This document shows positions 60,886-64,000 of a DNA stretch of 64,000 nucleotides, one piece after another; the first letter of the stretch is position 1, and each line of letters starts with the position of its first letter. The stretch covers positions 682,001-746,000 of the forward strand of contig OZ037898.1 of NCBI GenBank assembly GCA_964035575.1, read 5' to 3'. The notes beneath the pieces were generated by a model, which was given only the letters and a program-made list of their open reading frames with translations, did not search any database and was not told the origin of the DNA. Position numbers and translations under genes: made by a program. This DNA comes from Rhynchopus sp. YZ270_cl-10. Taxonomy: Eukaryota > Euglenozoa > Diplonemea > Diplonemida > Diplonemidae.

Positions 60886-62280
60886 GCAGCAAGCAGGGAT
60901 CGTGAGCGTCGCATATAACTATCCTTCCCATACTTTTCTTAATAACAAACTAGCTACAACTCTTGTTTCAGTTTCAAAGTCTGTCACAAAAAAAAGACAC
61001 ACCTTGTTTGTGGGGTCTTTTCTGTTGGGCAACACATTAAATGCCTTATTTTTCGTTTCTATTATACTGGGTGATGAAGCGCAGCTGCGAGGCTTCGGTT
61101 CATCATCATCATATACTTTACGTAGTTTTGCCCTTCGGTTCCAACCGAACCCCTTTTTCTTATCCCTTCAATTGCTTTATACTTGATCTACTTTTTACCA
61201 CCCGCTTCCATTTGCGGACATACTAGACCATGTTCATGTGTCCCACGTACAGCATCTTTGTTGAGTGCATGCGTTGGTGTAAACTTTGTTCTATGCCTGC
61301 CACATCCCTATTCCTATCCCTATTCCTATTCCCTCTATGATACTGCAAACAAAAAGCAAAAGGGAGGTGACAATGTCGCCTTGTTGTGTCCACATTCCAC
61401 TCCCCATGTTTCGCATGCAGTGCAGTCCTGTTGCCTCAGCGACGTCTCTGCACACCACAAACGCACAAGAAACATGGCTGCGGTGGCCAGCCCTGTCCAA
61501 CCGTTCCCCACCATTCCCTCCCCTCGCGTGCACCACACACACACACACGGTGGTTGGAGAAGAGGTGGATGATTTGGTGGTCCCTTTGTTCACTATTCGC
61601 TTTTTGACGTTTGCCTTTCGCCCCTTTTTTTCTATTTTTGGTTCTGAAATTGGCTCTGTGGTGGCTCTGTGTGTCTGCAGGCTGCACCAGGGACTTCAAC
61701 TTCAGCGTTTTCTTTATATGTCCTACCTTCAAAAGTTGCTTCTCTTGACTACTCTTCCATACAGTTCCATTTTATTCTTCGGTTATCCACCTTTCTTGTG
61801 CGTGCCTTTCACGTGCACAAGAAAACGAGACCAAACAAAACCACCCTTTCCCGCATAGTTGCCAAGCTAGATATAGCGGGAACAGATGTGCACAGCAAAG
61901 AAACCAGAGGATACATTTCTGAGCTGAGCCTGCAGGTGTATGCGTTTGTACATGGGATGTGTGTCCGAGTCTCTGCTCTAACGAGGCTCGGGGAGACATG
62001 CCGAAGACACAACAGATGGAACAAAAATAAAACATGACACAATCCAATAAATATGCAAAAAAAGACAAAAAATAAAAAAGAACACACCTCCCCAAGTCCC
62101 CTCTTTTCTCCTCAAAACAGACGATACCCTTTCCCAAGAAACCAAAACCCACCCACGAATCAACACAACACACCCACAGGTGTTTTCATCTACACACAAA
62201 AACAACAACTAAAAGCACCAGTTGCACACGCGCAGAAGAAGAAAAACAGGTTGGTTGCAGGCTTTGCGCACACAAATAAA
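60886..62280. other. Spacer between LPMO copies 2 and 3
   Basis: The first part is a diverged version of the 3' flank of copies 1 and 3, with an A-family-like stem-loop (61070-61105) and a CCCGC/GCGGG hairpin near 61851-61881. The end is the shared LPMO leader. No further gene is supported. Confidence 0.6.
61070..61105 (+). repeat. Stem-loop family A, new stem
   Basis: GATGA/TCATC helix 1, GAAGC/GCTTC helix 2, loop GCAGCTGCGAG, then the family GGTTCATC. Downstream of LPMO copy 2. Confidence 0.68.
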
Positions 62281-63330
62281 ATGGTGCCGCCCAGGATGCT
62301 GCTCCTGGCATGTGTTGCTGTGTCGGTGTCCGGACACGGGTACGTGGAGTCACCGCCGTCGCGCAATTATGGTTGCAGGTCTGGACTGAACTCCGGGTGC
62401 GGGTCTGTTCAGTACGAGCCGCAGAGCGTGGAGGGTCCTGACGGGTGGCCTTCAGGGGGCCCTGCGGACGGGACGGTGGCAGCTGCGGGGCGTTCAAACT
62501 TTGGACAGCTGAATGCTCAGACGCCGTCACGCTGGGGGAAGACCGCAATTTCCAGTGGTAGGAATGTGTTCACGTGGCGCTTCACTGCAGTACACCGCAC
62601 GCGCGACTACAAGTACTACATCACACGTGCGGGGTGGAACCAGAACGCGCCGCTGGGGACGTCGTCGTTTGACACAACGCCGTTCTGTGTGGTGGACGGG
62701 GGGATGCAGATGCCATCAAACCCCACGAGCCACAGCTGCACGGTGCCCACACGCTCGGGGTACCACGTTGTGCTTGCTGTGTGGGACGTGGGTGACACTG
62801 GTGCAAGCTTCTACAACGCGATTGACGTGACGATTGGTGGTGCGGGCCCGACTCCCCCTGTCCCTGTGCCACCACCGACGCCAACTAGGCCTGTGCCCAC
62901 ACCTCCGACACCACCAACACCAACTGTGCCTGTGCCCACACCTCCGTCGGGTGGATGCTCGGGTGGTGCGGGGGTGGCTCTGTGGGGCAACTGCAGGGCT
63001 GCGCCGCACTGCTGTGCGTCGGGGTCGACGTGCTACGAGCAGAGCGACTGCTTCGCACAGTGCAAGCCGTCGTGCTCCAGGGCAGACGGGTGGACGTGCC
63101 GTGTGCTCGGAGCGGGCGCAGGACCGACACCTCCCACACCTCCCACACCTCCTGCACCTGTGCCTGTGCCACCCACACCGCCCAGGCCCGTGCCTGTCCC
63201 AGCACCCACACCACCGGCAAGTGGCTGCGGTAGAGCGATCCGGAAGTGGAACAGGTGCCTCGGGATGGAGAGCTGCTGTGCTGCAGGGCTGAGCTGCACG
63301 GGGACACGGTGGTGGAAGTCGTGCAAGTAG
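62281..63330 (+). CDS. AA10 lytic polysaccharide monooxygenase with two CBM1-like modules, copy 3
   Basis: 349 residues, closest to copy 1, with the same signal peptide and mature His1 at residue 19. It carries HGYVESPPSRNYGC, FTAVHRTRDYKYY for the second brace His, GWNQNAPL, SGYHVVLAVWDV and SFYNAIDV. Linkers are expanded by Pro/Thr units relative to copy 1, consistent with slippage in the CCACCGACACC-type DNA repeats. Both CBM1-like modules are present (WGNC ... CFAQC and RKWNRC ... WWKSCK). Leader and at least 650 bp of 3' flank match copy 1 closely, so copies 1 and 3 arose by a recent segmental duplication, with copy 2 now lying between them. Confidence 0.93.
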   Translation: MVPPRMLLLACVAVSVSGHGYVESPPSRNYGCRSGLNSGCGSVQYEPQSVEGPDGWPSGGPADGTVAAAGRSNFGQLNAQTPSRWGKTAISSGRNVFTWRFTAVHRTRDYKYYITRAGWNQNAPLGTSSFDTTPFCVVDGGMQMPSNPTSHSCTVPTRSGYHVVLAVWDVGDTGASFYNAIDVTIGGAGPTPPVPVPPPTPTRPVPTPPTPPTPTVPVPTPPSGGCSGGAGVALWGNCRAAPHCCASGSTCYEQSDCFAQCKPSCSRADGWTCRVLGAGAGPTPPTPPTPPAPVPVPPTPPRPVPVPAPTPPASGCGRAIRKWNRCLGMESCCAAGLSCTGTRWWKSCK

Positions 63331-64000
63331 GAAGACTGCACACCTGCATTAGCAACACACAAATGATTTTTTATTCATTGCCCTTTGGCTCAAGGCGCCT
63401 TTTTGCCTTGTTCTTATTATTTACCGACCGCTTCTTTTGCGGCCTTGATAGACCATGTGTTGTGGCCCACGTACAGCACTTTCGTGAGCGCACGCGTTCG
63501 TGTGTACTTTATTCTACACCTGCCACTGTCCCATTCCACTTCCCTCGTGTTTATTTTCCTTTTTAGTTTTCACAATCTTTTCTATTATAAATGTTAGTTT
63601 CTGAAGTTGGTTCTGTTGGCTCTGCGTCTGCAGACTCCACCTGAAACTTCAACCTCAGTGCGCTCTTGATTTTATTCCCCCTTATTTCCTTTTGCCTCTC
63701 GATTTCCTTGTCTTGACATATAGTCTCATTTCATTTGTTTTCGGTATCCACCTCCGCACGTGCACACACCAATATAATAGACGACCAAACCAAACCAAAA
63801 CCACCGTTTCCCGCATAGTTTCCCAACACTAGATACAGCGGGACACGATGCGCGCAGCAAGGGAACGAGAAGATACATTCCTGAGCTGCGAGTCTGTGTG
63901 TGTGTGGAATGTGTGTGAGAGAATGAATGTGTGGCCGAACCTCCGCTCGCATCACATGCCGAAGATACAAAAAAAAAGTGAAACAAGAAAACATGCACAA
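63331..64000. other. 3' flank of LPMO copy 3 (duplicate of 50776-51530)
   Basis: Near-identical, over its full length to the window end, to the flank of copy 1, with small indels in GT repeats and T runs. No coding frame. Confidence 0.85.

Noticed and set aside
895-61105. CRISPR-like array of hairpin repeats
   Set aside because: Copies are irregularly spaced over 60 kb, diverged, and in a eukaryotic intron-bearing context, with no cas genes.
49709-63358. Long minus-strand frames opposite the LPMO and SEC5 genes
   Set aside because: They are shadows of high-GC coding sequence; codon periodicity and conserved motifs are on the + strand only.

Overview
The window looks like nuclear DNA of a free-living eukaryotic microbe. 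Eighteen protein genes can be supported, all on the + strand. At least eight are interrupted by GT-AG introns, and nearly all donors read GTATG. Coding stretches are GC-rich islands in a T-rich noncoding sea full of homopolymers, microsatellites and short hairpin repeats. One-sided gene orientation, polypyrimidine-rich intergenic DNA, AA10-type polysaccharide monooxygenases and complete exocyst and nuclear-pore genes would fit a diplonemid or related flagellate. That placement is an inference; no rRNA, tRNA or spliced-leader gene is present to anchor it.

Layout. 1-13 kb: 3' end of a FolD gene, a three-exon gene for a small two-anchor membrane protein, an RluA-type pseudouridine synthase with one intron, a small basic protein, and a seven-exon protein with two SAM domains, a doublecortin-like domain and a MAP3K-type kinase. 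13-23.8 kb: about 10.8 kb with no gene I can support, containing two long GAA tracts, many stem-loop repeats and a 0.66-kb inverted-repeat element. 23.8-31.2 kb: a ubiquitin-like/ankyrin protein, a coiled-coil protein, a second ankyrin protein and a large three-exon protein of unknown function. 31.2-37.8 kb: two transposon-like insertions (537 bp with TA duplication; 2.6 kb with CAGGG ends and a near-perfect 8-bp duplication). 37.8-49.4 kb: SEH1 (six exons), a protein with a dynein AAA6-like domain, a LOTUS-like/ankyrin/villin-headpiece protein, and exocyst SEC5. 49.8 kb to the end: a secreted/surface cluster of three tandem paralogous AA10 LPMOs with two CBM1-like modules each, a single-pass membrane glycoprotein and a small secreted protein. 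The cluster suggests extracellular attack on chitin or cellulose.

The most unusual material is noncoding. More than fifty copies of at least six families of short (30-80 nt) stem-loop elements lie between genes and inside introns. Within a family the loop and flanks are conserved while the stem sequence changes with compensatory substitutions, which points to conservation of structure. Every copy I could recognise is in the same orientation as the genes. I do not recognise these elements as any known RNA or transposon class.
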